Shown here: positions 7,678 through 17,262 of the stretch, piece by piece
Numbering within the stretch: the first letter of the stretch is position 1
How the letters are laid out: each line of letters begins with the position of its first letter
Assembly (NCBI GenBank): GCA_026391455.1
Contig: JAPLEH010000035.1
Location: forward strand, 205,221-269,220
Direction of reading: 5' to 3'
DNA: 64,000 nt
From: Bacteroidota bacterium
GTDB lineage: Bacteria; Bacteroidota; Bacteroidia; Chitinophagales; Chitinophagaceae
Made by a program: the position numbers and the translations under genes
Notes under the pieces: generated by a model
What the model was told of the DNA's origin: nothing
The model's database searches: none
What the model saw: the letters and a program-made list of their open reading frames with translations, nothing else

Positions 7678-10600
7678 ATGATGTTAAAGAAACTAATTTT
7701 TGTTTTCGTATTTTATTTCCCGTTCACAGGTTTTTGCCAAAGTAATAAACCTGCAGGTCCGGTAATTCAAACTCCTAATACAAATTCTATCGGATTGTAC
7801 GGTGAGGTGCCTGTTACATATTTTACAGGACTACCATCTGTTAATATCCCGGTTTATACTATTCAGGAAAGAGGTTTGAATTTTCCTATCAGCCTCAGTT
7901 ATCATGCACAGGGCTTTCGACCTGAAGCCCACCCCTCATGGGTCGGTTCAAACTGGGCGCTTAATTTTGGTGGAGTTATAACCCGAAAGATGAATAAATT
8001 TCCTGATGAATGGAATAGTCCTGATTACAACATTTTCGGATATTATTATACCTATAACAGATTAAATACCTTTAATTGGAGCTCAACTGACACATTACTT
8101 GACCTGAGCACAAGTAACCCGAATTACAATCAGGATCTTGATCGTTTGGATAGAGAACCTGATGAATTTACTTTCAATTTTCTTGGATATTCGGGGAAGT
8201 TTTTCCTGGATCATTTGGGTAATTGGCGGGTACAATGTAATAAGAATATAAAAGTCATTTTCAATCCGACCGATATAGTGCATCCCTTTTTTAATAGCAG
8301 TATGCCGGGTTCTTCAAACTTCCCATATTTCCGGCCGAAAGTATTTTCAAAGTTTACATTGGTCGATGATCAGGGTATACAATATGTTTTTGGAGATAAT
8401 GGTTCTAATGATGGTATTGAGTATTCTTCCAGTATTACACCTCCAGGGTTTAATTACAGGGTTTGGATGATTGCTTCAAGTTGGAATCTTGTTGAAATAA
8501 AATGGCCGGATAATACCGGATCGCTGAGTATAAATTATGAGAGAGGGCCGTTTCAAAGCAGCTTTCAGTATTTTGAAAGTAAGAACGGATTTTATGTAAA
8601 GCAATGTGATCAGCCAAAGTCTTTTGAATCTAAAGGAATATCAGGTAATATCACATGGCCTGTGTATGCGAAGTCAATTTCAACATCCAGCGGTGTTGTT
8701 GTAGATTTTAAGTTTTCTAAAAGCAATGAACTTAGCTACCCTACCAGTACTTATTTTGAAGTTTTCAGGGATGAATTGGGGCGTCTGCCTTCACAACAAA
8801 GTCCGCAACAAGGGATACCCCTTGAGTATTTTAATTTCATGCAATCTGCTGGTTCAGTACCTTATTATTCTGCTAATGGTATTTATGCTGATGGAGTAAT
8901 CAGCAGTAACAAATTTGTTTGGTTTAAGCTGGACAGTCTCACAATTTCGAATTGGGATTACAGTAATAATATGGCAAAAACCGCCTTTAAACGTGTTGTA
9001 TTGAGCTATAAGGAATCGCCCTATGAAAGGCTTAAATTACTGTCAGTTAAATTCAAAGGAAGTGCCCCGGGAAACGAATCGCAAGATTATGGACTGACTT
9101 ACAATGATTATGGCAGTGCAGCTCCGGGGTACGTCACTGATTTAACAGATCATTGGGGCTTTGCAAACAACCGGCTTTTGAAAAGAGAGCCAACTTACGG
9201 TGGGTATGATTGGTATGGTGGTAATATGTTACTGAATAGAGAACCTAGCTTGATAGCTACAAAAATTGATATACTTACATCTATTACTTATCCAACAGGT
9301 GGCACATCATCATTTGAATATGAAGGGAATGAGTATGGTAAATATCTGATGCCCAGTACAAGAGCATATGCGCCGGGCGGGTATGGAAAAGCCGGAGGAT
9401 TGCGGTTAAAAAAATTGACTAATAGCGATGGCTTTGGAAATACAGATGTAAGGGATTTTTTTTATGTCTATGGATATACTCCTTCTGCTGATATAAACAC
9501 TCTTACATCAAGCGGGATTTTAGACGGAAAACCTGCTTCAAATCACTATAATTATTCAGTTACAACATCTTCAGGACAGTATCTTACAATGTATACCTCA
9601 AATGGGATTGCACCTCTTAGTGGTAATTCAGGAGCGCTATGCGGATATAGTGAGGTGGTTGAGAAATACAAAGATGGTTCATATAAAATCTTTAAGTATA
9701 CAAATCACGATAATGGGTTTACCGATCATGACCCAATTACTAATATAACACCTCCGGAGATGGGCATACCTTACAGGAGTCGTGCATTTGAAAGGGGTGA
9801 GCCGCTGGGTGAAGAATGGTATAATGCATCTGGACAACTTGTTAAGAAAACCGATTATACATATACAAGAATAGGGGCCGGAGCTGATTCAAATTTTGTC
9901 CGTAGTCTGAGGAAGGCTTTTGGGGGGTACTGTACAACAGCTACTCTATTAAATCCCTATATTGGTTCCCTGGCTGCGGGGTTTCAGCTACCGAATATGC
10001 CCGGATTTATTATACTTCCATCATCGTATATTCCGAACTATACAACAGGTACTGCCTTCGGATATTATACCTATAAATTTCTGAATTATAAAATCACTGT
10101 TAAAACTTATGGTACTGGCGTAGCATCCGGGCAATTTGTGCAAACAGAAAAGATTTTATCGTATGATGCTGTGGGTAATCTGATTGAATCGTCAGACAAT
10201 GATAGTAAAGGCAATACGATTGTTAACAAAATCAAATATCCGTATCATTTTGCAGGTCAAACGGTTTATGATGAAATGGGGGCAAGAAACATGATTGGTG
10301 TGCCGGTGGAAACTGAGACAATTCTGGCTGGGGTAACAATCGGAAAGGATAAGACTAATTATGACTTTTTTAATTCTAATGTGTTAATTAAGCCGAAGAC
10401 AGTTACCCGGCAAAATGGTAGTAGCACCCCTTACACTATTATTCAGTTTAACAGGTATGATGAAAAAGGTAACATTTTAGAATTCGAGAATAATGACGGA
10501 ATAAAGAATTCATTCTTATGGAGCTATTTCAAAACAAGACCTGTAGCAAAAATTGCTGGTGCTGAATATTCTACAGTGGAACCTTTAGTAAGTCAACAGG

Positions 10601-11349
10601 TTCTTACTTATCCCTCTGGTGGTGATGCGCAATTGTTAGGTGCTGTTGATCAGGTACGCACGCAATTAGGTAACGCATTTGTAGGAACTTATTTGTATGA
10701 CAGTAAGTCGGATTGGGGAATGAAGCAGTCTAAAGATCAAAATGGAGTCAGCACATTTTATGAATACGATCTCATGGGCCGCCTTATAAGGGTAAGAGAC
10801 AACGATAATCGCATCATTAGCCAAAACGAGTATAAATATAAAGATATCATCACTTATCCATACCGGAATATTCAGAAATCGCAAATAGTTTATGGGACAA
10901 ACTGCCCTTACGGTTATGAAAACCGAATTTGGTATAATGTTCCTGCAGATAAGTATGGTTCTTTTATAAGCCAGGCCGACGCCGACCAGAAAGCACAGCA
11001 CGAAATTGATGTTAATGGCATTGTATATGCTAACGCTAATGCACCATGTATGCCCATTTGGTCATATAATGCATGTTGCAGCTACAGTTGTGTGTATTCC
11101 AATTTTTCGCTTGATGCGGGAGTGGCTAGTTTTTCTTTAGTTATAACCAGGACAAGTCCTGGCGGAGGTTCCGGAATCAAAATCGGAACATTAACTGGCC
11201 CCCTGTTTTTGCCATCTGTCAATAAGAATTTCAGTTACAACTCAGGTGGGGTAACAGGTATGATCACTATAACTCAATCCGGAGACGTATTACTTTCAGG
11301 AAGTATTGGCGCAAACCCAGTACAGATTACCGGTACATATACACCTTAA
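7678..11349 (+). CDS. YD-repeat (RHS-like) secreted protein with DUF5977-like segment
   Basis: The product is 1223 residues. A signal peptide ends at GFCQ. The region starting with SIGLYGEVPVTYFTGLPSVNIP and SYHAQGFRPEAHPSWVGSNW is the usual N-terminal beta domain of Bacteroidota RHS-associated proteins, similar in layout to the B-component shell of Tc toxins. YD-type repeats (YDEKGNILE, YEYDLMGRLIRVRDND) follow near residues 900-1040. Around 1095-1125 the pattern SQADADQKAQHEIDVNG with YANANAPC matches DUF5977. A Cys-containing beta-sandwich-like tail of about 100 residues follows. There is no RHS core or toxin tip, so it may be a partner or shell protein for the 1541-residue RHS protein downstream. 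Confidence 0.8.
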   Translation: MMLKKLIFVFVFYFPFTGFCQSNKPAGPVIQTPNTNSIGLYGEVPVTYFTGLPSVNIPVYTIQERGLNFPISLSYHAQGFRPEAHPSWVGSNWALNFGGVITRKMNKFPDEWNSPDYNIFGYYYTYNRLNTFNWSSTDTLLDLSTSNPNYNQDLDRLDREPDEFTFNFLGYSGKFFLDHLGNWRVQCNKNIKVIFNPTDIVHPFFNSSMPGSSNFPYFRPKVFSKFTLVDDQGIQYVFGDNGSNDGIEYSSSITPPGFNYRVWMIASSWNLVEIKWPDNTGSLSINYERGPFQSSFQYFESKNGFYVKQCDQPKSFESKGISGNITWPVYAKSISTSSGVVVDFKFSKSNELSYPTSTYFEVFRDELGRLPSQQSPQQGIPLEYFNFMQSAGSVPYYSANGIYADGVISSNKFVWFKLDSLTISNWDYSNNMAKTAFKRVVLSYKESPYERLKLLSVKFKGSAPGNESQDYGLTYNDYGSAAPGYVTDLTDHWGFANNRLLKREPTYGGYDWYGGNMLLNREPSLIATKIDILTSITYPTGGTSSFEYEGNEYGKYLMPSTRAYAPGGYGKAGGLRLKKLTNSDGFGNTDVRDFFYVYGYTPSADINTLTSSGILDGKPASNHYNYSVTTSSGQYLTMYTSNGIAPLSGNSGALCGYSEVVEKYKDGSYKIFKYTNHDNGFTDHDPITNITPPEMGIPYRSRAFERGEPLGEEWYNASGQLVKKTDYTYTRIGAGADSNFVRSLRKAFGGYCTTATLLNPYIGSLAAGFQLPNMPGFIILPSSYIPNYTTGTAFGYYTYKFLNYKITVKTYGTGVASGQFVQTEKILSYDAVGNLIESSDNDSKGNTIVNKIKYPYHFAGQTVYDEMGARNMIGVPVETETILAGVTIGKDKTNYDFFNSNVLIKPKTVTRQNGSSTPYTIIQFNRYDEKGNILEFENNDGIKNSFLWSYFKTRPVAKIAGAEYSTVEPLVSQQVLTYPSGGDAQLLGAVDQVRTQLGNAFVGTYLYDSKSDWGMKQSKDQNGVSTFYEYDLMGRLIRVRDNDNRIISQNEYKYKDIITYPYRNIQKSQIVYGTNCPYGYENRIWYNVPADKYGSFISQADADQKAQHEIDVNGIVYANANAPCMPIWSYNACCSYSCVYSNFSLDAGVASFSLVITRTSPGGGSGIKIGTLTGPLFLPSVNKNFSYNSGGVTGMITITQSGDVLLSGSIGANPVQITGTYTP

Positions 11350-11360
11350 AACAATATAAC

Positions 11361-11834
11361 ATGCATAGATTGTTATTAGTGAAAAAAATGATTATAAGAA
11401 ATGAATTTCTGCTACGGGCTGCGATGGTCGTTATGATTATAACATTCGCTTCAGTAGATGGAATGTCTGCAGTCATGCAGGAAAACAGAAATCTTAATGA
11501 ACCAACTGATACGAGCCGTTTTATACCAAATCAATTTGAAGGTTGGAGTTTAGTCGGTTCTTATTTCAAAATTGAAGGGGATAGTATAACGGCAGAATTG
11601 ACAGTTCTTCGCAATCTACCCGGAGGAATGAGTTGGGGAACAGTAACATTTTTGGGCGTTATGGATGTATTATATACGCCGGGTTATGAACAAATTGTAA
11701 CATTTAATGAACCCAATAGGATTTGGCAGGCGATTATCAAAAGTGACGGCAAGTGTTTTATCCAACTTATTTCTGGGCCTTTCCCAACTGGAAATATATT
11801 CACACTTCCGGTAAAATTAATATTCAAAAAATAA
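11361..11834 (+). CDS. Small exported hypothetical protein of the RHS locus
   Basis: The product is 157 residues. A hydrophobic segment at about residues 16-36 looks like a signal peptide or N-terminal anchor; an internal ATG at 11388 gives a better-shaped signal peptide and may be the true start. The mature part is beta-rich (GWSLVGSYFKIEGDSITAEL) and ends in Lys. No family is recognised. It lies 11 bp after the YD-repeat gene and 10 bp before the RHS gene, so it belongs to the same transcript. Possible roles are chaperone, adaptor or a duplicated tail domain of the upstream protein. Confidence 0.65.
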   Translation: MHRLLLVKKMIIRNEFLLRAAMVVMIITFASVDGMSAVMQENRNLNEPTDTSRFIPNQFEGWSLVGSYFKIEGDSITAELTVLRNLPGGMSWGTVTFLGVMDVLYTPGYEQIVTFNEPNRIWQAIIKSDGKCFIQLISGPFPTGNIFTLPVKLIFKK

Positions 11835-11844
11835 TCGAATAAAG

Positions 11845-14800
11845 ATGAATCGAATTATATCAACCCAGTATTCAAGAAAGCTGATAGTGTTCAGTATGTT
11901 TTTGATGGTGTCGGCATTTACTCATGCCCAACCTGTTACACCACCAGCTGAGTATCCTGGACTTGTTACAGTAAGCTACGTCAGGAGTTGGTCATTAAAG
12001 TCACCAGTTACCAACCCTTTAAGTGTAAGCATAATGCCTGTCAGAGATGCAATGCAATCAACGACGTATATCGATGGGTTAGGGCGGCCACTGCAAACTG
12101 TCATCAAACAGGGATCCCTGGAAACAAAGACGGGCATCTCTGCTGACCTTGTATCACCAGTGGTTTTAGATAACATGGGCAAGGAGTCTTTAAAATACCT
12201 GCCTTTTTCAGCAAATACTACTAGCGGCAATAGCTCACTTAGTGACGGTAACTTCAAACTTAATCCTTTTCAACAGCAGGTTAGTTTTTACAACACCCAG
12301 CTCAATGGTCAGGTTGGTGAAACAAATGTAGGTGCTTCACAACTTAACTGGGCTTACAGTAAAACCAATTTTGAAGCTTCACCATTAAACCGCGTCAACG
12401 AGTCATTTGCTCCCGGGGTTAGTTGGGTGGGTTCCGAAGCTTATCCAGAGGCATATAACAGACATCCTGTCACGAATAAACATCTCAGCAATACTGATCT
12501 TGATCTTGTGAAGATCTGGGATGTTACAAATATTCCGGGAGATTTTGGAAATTATGCTGTTGCGGTTTCAAGCAACGGAGGCAACTATCCAGCAGGTAAA
12601 TTATTTAAGCTAATCACTGCTAATGAACATGGCGTTCAAACAATTGAGCTTAAAGATCTTTCCGGAAACGTAATACTTAAAAAAACGCAGTTTTCTACTA
12701 ACACTGCCGGTACAGCGGATAATGGTTCTGGTATTGGGTATACAAACTGGCTCTGCACTTATTATTTATATGATAATATGGGGAACCTACGGTGTGTGAT
12801 TCAACCGGAAGGAGTAAAAACGCTTGTTAGTAACGGATGGGTATTAACTACTGAAATACTTAACGAGCAGTGCTTTCGTTATGAGTATGATGAAAGAAAC
12901 CGGATGATTATGAAAAAAGTACCGGGTGCCGGCGAGGTATATATGGTTTATGATAATAAGGACAGATTGATAATGACGCAGGATGCCAATATGAGGGTTC
13001 AGGATAAATGGTTGGTTACAAAATATGATTTTATGAATCGTCCGTCGGAAACAGGTCTTTGGAATAATGATGGGTCTTCGTTTTCTCAACATCAGCAGAA
13101 TGCGGGTAGCAGTCCCCTTATATATCCAAATACTACTATTGGTTATGAAATGCTGACAAGGACAAAATATGATAATTATTCCGGAATACCGGCAGGAATG
13201 TCGTTTAATACAACATGGAATACGTACCTGCTTGCAACTGATCTGACGCAGTGGCCTTATCCGCAAATGCCGGAACCCAGCTATGCAGTGAAGGGATTGG
13301 TAACATGGACCCAGACAAAGATTCTTGGCACTACTACATTTATCAACACAGTAACATATTATGACAGTAAAGGTAAGCCAATACAGGTTCAAAGCACCAA
13401 TATGAATGGCGGGACAGATGTTTTAACAACTGAATACAGTTGGGCTGGTCAGCCACTGGTAATGGTACATCAACAGCAGATCAGTAACGCTAACCCGCAG
13501 GAGCATATTCTAGTAACAAAGAACCAATATGATGACTTGGGCCGATTGCTGAGCATTAAAAAGGCCATTTACAGTACGATAGGCGGGATAGCTATAAATA
13601 AGCCGGAACAACAAATCGTAAAGCACGAATATGATAAAATAGGACAATTAAAGAAAAAGGTGTTGGCCCCTGTTTATAACGGTAATAACGGTCTTGAGAC
13701 ACTCAATTATGATTATAACATCCGTGGTTGGCTATTGGGAATGAATCGGGATTACGTACGTGATGCCGCTCCTGCATCTGGTGAAGGTGGGATGTATTTT
13801 GGCTTTGACCTTGGATATGATAAAACTAATAATAACCTGATTGGAGGACAACTATACATTTCTCCGCAATTCAATGGCAATATTGAAGGGATGGTTTGGA
13901 AAAGCAAGGGAAATGGAGAAAAGCGAAAATACGATTTTACCTATGACGCTGCCAATCGACTTATGGTAGCAGCATTTAACCAATATACTGCTGGTTCCTT
14001 TAATCAAACAGCCGGAGTTAATTTTACCTTTCGCGTTGGGTCAGGTCCCTTACCACAAAATGCATATGATTATAACGGGAATATTAAGCGGTTGCAGATA
14101 ATTGGATTGAAGCTCACTGGAAGTATGCAGCTTGATATTACTCGCTATACTTATTACTCAGGTAGTAACCGGCTCAAGAGTGTGACAGATTTCGCTAACG
14201 ATCCCCAAACCGTGATGGGGGATTTCCGAACGGCAACTACACATCCTCAGGCAGCTGCGAAAGCTACTTTGATGACTTTAAGCCCACAACCATCCTTTGA
14301 TGCCATTACGGATTATACTTATGATGCAAATGGCAATATGGTCATGGATAATAATAAAGGCATCAGCAGCATTACATATAACCATCTTAACCTTCCTTCT
14401 GTAATTACAGTATTGGGTAAAGGCACAATTATCTATAACTACGATGCCGGAGGAAATAAAATTCAGAAGCAAACAGTGGAGAACAATGCTTCGGTGGTTT
14501 TCAATGGTGTAAGCTATACCGGTGTTACAATTACAAGTACAACAAAATATACACTTGGTAGTGTATATGAAACGAAAGAATATAATCAGCCTGCTTTACA
14601 GGCAGGTTTAGGCTATGAGAATAAATTACAGTTTATCGGCCATGAAGAAGGGCGCATCCGTTATTTGCCTCCTGTTGGTAGTAGTCCCGGAACATTTATT
14701 TATGATTATATGCTGAAAGACCACCTGGGTAATGTGAGGATGGTTCTAACCGAAGAGCAGAAGCTGGATGTTTATCAGGCGACAATTGAAGATGGCAACC

Positions 14801-16470
14801 GTGCTACTGAGAACCAGTTGTTTTCTCAGATCCCGCAAACGGAGAGCCCCAAACCATCCGGGTTTGATAACATAAGTGGCAACTCTAAAGTGGTTAAACT
14901 CTTTAATGCCAGCGGGGCTGATAAACGTACCGGGCCGGGGGTGGTGTTGAAAGTTATGTCGGGTGATAAGTTTAAAGCATTGGTAACCGGCTGGTACCAG
15001 CCTGGTGCCACCAATAACGAAACATTACCCAATGCCACCAGTATATTACAGAGTCTGATAAGTGTTTTTACTGGTAGCGTCCCTGCTGGTACAACACATA
15101 CCGGCACCGCAATACTCAACAGTGGTGTTACCAATACCCCTATAAACAGCTTTTTGACCTATCAGAATGGTCTGTATAATAACAACCGGCCCAAAGCGTT
15201 CTTAAATTGGGTAATTTTGGACGAAGAACAACTTAAATTAGTGGATGGGAATTACGGAGTAGTGCAGATTCCCGAAATAACCGGCACTATGGAAAAACAA
15301 GTAATGCAGGCCAATAATGGTGCAGATATTGAAGTAAAAAAGAACGGGTATCTTTATGTCTATGTAAGTAATGAAAGTCAGGGAAATGTATATTTTGATG
15401 ATTTAAGGGTGGAACATACGAGAGGAGCGATTTTGGAAGAGACGCATTATTATCCGTTCGGTCTTGTAATGAGTGGCATAAGCTCAAAAGCACTAAACGG
15501 TGTTGCAGAAAATAAACTTAAGTATAACGGTAAGGAGGAACAAAGAAAAGAGTTCAGTGATGGTAGTGGATTAGAATGGCTGGACTTCGGTTTTAGAATG
15601 TATGACGCTCAGGTAGGTCGTTGGTTCAATAGTGACCCATTAAGCGAACTTTCACCTGGCTGGACTCCATATAGATATTGTTTTAATAACCCAATCAGAT
15701 TCATAGACCCAAAAGGGCTTTGGGAGTTTGGGACTGTTGATGGGAAAGATGGGACAAAGATACTTCAGCTTAAAAAGTCAAATGATAAAGATAATCTGGA
15801 GTCTTTTAAAAAGGAAAGTGGCTTATCAGAAGGCCAGATTAAGCGAAAACTTTTTGGTGGAGGTAAAAGCGGGGAAACTGCAATGAAAGCATTCTTTAAC
15901 AGCGATAGATCTTCAATAAATGTTTCTGAGTTTAGCGGAAGTACAGGAAAAATGTTACAAGGCATGGAGAAGGCGCTAAATGAAGGAAATGCTCAATTAG
16001 CAAAATCAAAATCTAACGACCAAAGTGATGCTATAAATAACTGCTGGAATTCAACAGATAACCTAACAACTGATGGCCGAGTTGATTCCAAACCATTAGA
16101 AAAGCTTAGCACACCGGAGAGCTTTTCTACTTCAATGCTTTTAGGAGCAAATTTTGATAAAGCATTAATAATAAGGTATACTAATACTTCAAATCCGGAA
16201 ACAGGTGATGCTATAAGGTATAGTAATGACGGGGGTGAAGCGACAACACACGCAGCCATTTTTCTACTAAAAAACTCCACAGGGACTCAGGTGTTTACAA
16301 AAAATGGCTACGCAAATAGTAGTCCATTTCAAATTATGTATGAGAAAGATATGTTGAATCAAAATCCAGACTATGGCTCAGCTGTGGGTATAAAAAACTA
16401 TACAGTAACAGATGCAAATACTAAACAGCCTGTTACCAAAACAGACACTTCACCTTATTACAGAAATTAA
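11845..16470 (+). CDS. DUF6443-type RHS protein with C-terminal cysteine-peptidase-like toxin tip
   Basis: The product is 1541 residues. A signal peptide ends at THAQ, followed by the DUF6443-like start (YIDGLGRPLQTVIKQGS). Many YD repeats span about residues 300-950 (YDNMGNLRCV, YEYDERNRM, YDYNGNIKRL). The RHS core is intact: YDAQVGRWFNSDPL at 1253-1266 and NNPIRFIDPKGLW ending near 1293, where self-cleavage is expected in RHS proteins. The variable tip (about 1292-1541) has Cys1400 (NNCW), Asp1455 (GDAIRY), His1469 (TTHAA) and Asn1487 (TKNG), an order compatible with an NlpC/P60-like or papain-like fold. The tip is AT-rich relative to the core, as is usual for exchanged toxin domains. The next gene overlaps by one base. 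Toxin activity is inference. Confidence 0.85.
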   Translation: MNRIISTQYSRKLIVFSMFLMVSAFTHAQPVTPPAEYPGLVTVSYVRSWSLKSPVTNPLSVSIMPVRDAMQSTTYIDGLGRPLQTVIKQGSLETKTGISADLVSPVVLDNMGKESLKYLPFSANTTSGNSSLSDGNFKLNPFQQQVSFYNTQLNGQVGETNVGASQLNWAYSKTNFEASPLNRVNESFAPGVSWVGSEAYPEAYNRHPVTNKHLSNTDLDLVKIWDVTNIPGDFGNYAVAVSSNGGNYPAGKLFKLITANEHGVQTIELKDLSGNVILKKTQFSTNTAGTADNGSGIGYTNWLCTYYLYDNMGNLRCVIQPEGVKTLVSNGWVLTTEILNEQCFRYEYDERNRMIMKKVPGAGEVYMVYDNKDRLIMTQDANMRVQDKWLVTKYDFMNRPSETGLWNNDGSSFSQHQQNAGSSPLIYPNTTIGYEMLTRTKYDNYSGIPAGMSFNTTWNTYLLATDLTQWPYPQMPEPSYAVKGLVTWTQTKILGTTTFINTVTYYDSKGKPIQVQSTNMNGGTDVLTTEYSWAGQPLVMVHQQQISNANPQEHILVTKNQYDDLGRLLSIKKAIYSTIGGIAINKPEQQIVKHEYDKIGQLKKKVLAPVYNGNNGLETLNYDYNIRGWLLGMNRDYVRDAAPASGEGGMYFGFDLGYDKTNNNLIGGQLYISPQFNGNIEGMVWKSKGNGEKRKYDFTYDAANRLMVAAFNQYTAGSFNQTAGVNFTFRVGSGPLPQNAYDYNGNIKRLQIIGLKLTGSMQLDITRYTYYSGSNRLKSVTDFANDPQTVMGDFRTATTHPQAAAKATLMTLSPQPSFDAITDYTYDANGNMVMDNNKGISSITYNHLNLPSVITVLGKGTIIYNYDAGGNKIQKQTVENNASVVFNGVSYTGVTITSTTKYTLGSVYETKEYNQPALQAGLGYENKLQFIGHEEGRIRYLPPVGSSPGTFIYDYMLKDHLGNVRMVLTEEQKLDVYQATIEDGNRATENQLFSQIPQTESPKPSGFDNISGNSKVVKLFNASGADKRTGPGVVLKVMSGDKFKALVTGWYQPGATNNETLPNATSILQSLISVFTGSVPAGTTHTGTAILNSGVTNTPINSFLTYQNGLYNNNRPKAFLNWVILDEEQLKLVDGNYGVVQIPEITGTMEKQVMQANNGADIEVKKNGYLYVYVSNESQGNVYFDDLRVEHTRGAILEETHYYPFGLVMSGISSKALNGVAENKLKYNGKEEQRKEFSDGSGLEWLDFGFRMYDAQVGRWFNSDPLSELSPGWTPYRYCFNNPIRFIDPKGLWEFGTVDGKDGTKILQLKKSNDKDNLESFKKESGLSEGQIKRKLFGGGKSGETAMKAFFNSDRSSINVSEFSGSTGKMLQGMEKALNEGNAQLAKSKSNDQSDAINNCWNSTDNLTTDGRVDSKPLEKLSTPESFSTSMLLGANFDKALIIRYTNTSNPETGDAIRYSNDGGEATTHAAIFLLKNSTGTQVFTKNGYANSSPFQIMYEKDMLNQNPDYGSAVGIKNYTVTDANTKQPVTKTDTSPYYRN

Positions 16471-17066
16471 TGTTTATGAAAAAGGTTGTAATAGTAAGTT
16501 GTATTTTTCTTTACTCTTGTTTTGTCGCAAGTAAGAAGACAGACAAAATTAATTTTGATAAGCGGAAAAATCTTGTTTTTTTATATAATTATCAGACTAA
16601 AGTAGATTCAATTGGTAATATAAAAACTATCTATTACGATAATCTATACTTGCGGGAAGAGAGAGTCGGAGCATTGTTCAAATTTTTTCTTAAGGACAAT
16701 TTGGTTTTTGAAGGAGATAGGAATATATATCAGTATTTGTTTGAAGTTTTTGATGAGTCTTCTCTGTTAATTTCTTGTGTCTATGGCAAATCTGGGGCTG
16801 CGGGCCCCGACTTATTTGAACGGGATTCAGTAATAATATTCAGTTTATCTACAGCAACAATTGCCAAAGTAAGCCTCCCAAAGATTTATTTAACAAGGTC
16901 AAGTGATTATTTAGTCAAATCCTATAAATGTCCCACGGATACATTAAGATTTAGAAACGAATACAACAGATATTGTGCAATTGACAGTATAGATGTAGTA
17001 AATCGGAAGCTGATATTGCTTAACCAATGTCATCAAACAGAAAAATTTACTTTGATTAACCTGTAA
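16470..17066 (+). CDS. Lipoprotein, candidate immunity protein for the RHS toxin
   Basis: The product is 198 residues. The start overlaps the RHS stop (TAATG), with an alternative ATG at 16476. The N-terminus MKKVVIVSCIFLYSC ends in a lipobox-like LYSC, so the protein is probably lipidated and periplasm-facing. The rest is beta-rich, contains Cys pairs and matches no known family by eye. Translational coupling directly after the toxin tip is the normal place for an immunity gene. A periplasmic lipoprotein would fit a tip that cuts peptidoglycan. Its AT-rich composition matches the toxin tip. The immunity role is inferred from position and localisation only. Confidence 0.65.
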   Translation: MFMKKVVIVSCIFLYSCFVASKKTDKINFDKRKNLVFLYNYQTKVDSIGNIKTIYYDNLYLREERVGALFKFFLKDNLVFEGDRNIYQYLFEVFDESSLLISCVYGKSGAAGPDLFERDSVIIFSLSTATIAKVSLPKIYLTRSSDYLVKSYKCPTDTLRFRNEYNRYCAIDSIDVVNRKLILLNQCHQTEKFTLINL

Positions 17067-17217
17067 TGAGCCCTTTCTTCGTATCATGTCTGTAAAATTA
17101 GACTCATAAAATTCATCTTTCCACAAAAGAACAATTTTAAGGCGGAGAGATGATTAGAAATTGAATCTGCCCTAATTTGGAACAGCTTCAATTAAAATTT
17201 ACTGTTATTTCATTCCT

Positions 17218-17259
17218 ATTTTAATAAAAGTAGAAAGGCGGCTTTTCTTTTATTAAAAT
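17218..17259 (-). terminator. Bidirectional terminator between RHS locus and rpoD
   Basis: ATTTTAATAAAAG (17218-17230) and CTTTTATTAAAAT (17247-17259) are perfect 13-bp inverted repeats; the loop itself contains a GC-rich inner pair (AAAG / CTTTT around GCGGC). It lies just beyond the rpoD stop codon at 17263 and could serve both strands. Confidence 0.65.
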
Positions 17260-17262
17260 AAA

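Noticed and set aside
12844..13392. 182-codon minus-strand frame in the RHS gene
   Set aside because: It is antisense to YD repeats; its Ile/Cys/His-rich product reflects complementary codons only.
15287..16280. Minus-strand immunity gene inside the RHS tip
   Set aside because: The frames are short and antisense to the tip; the co-directional overlapping lipoprotein gene is the better candidate.
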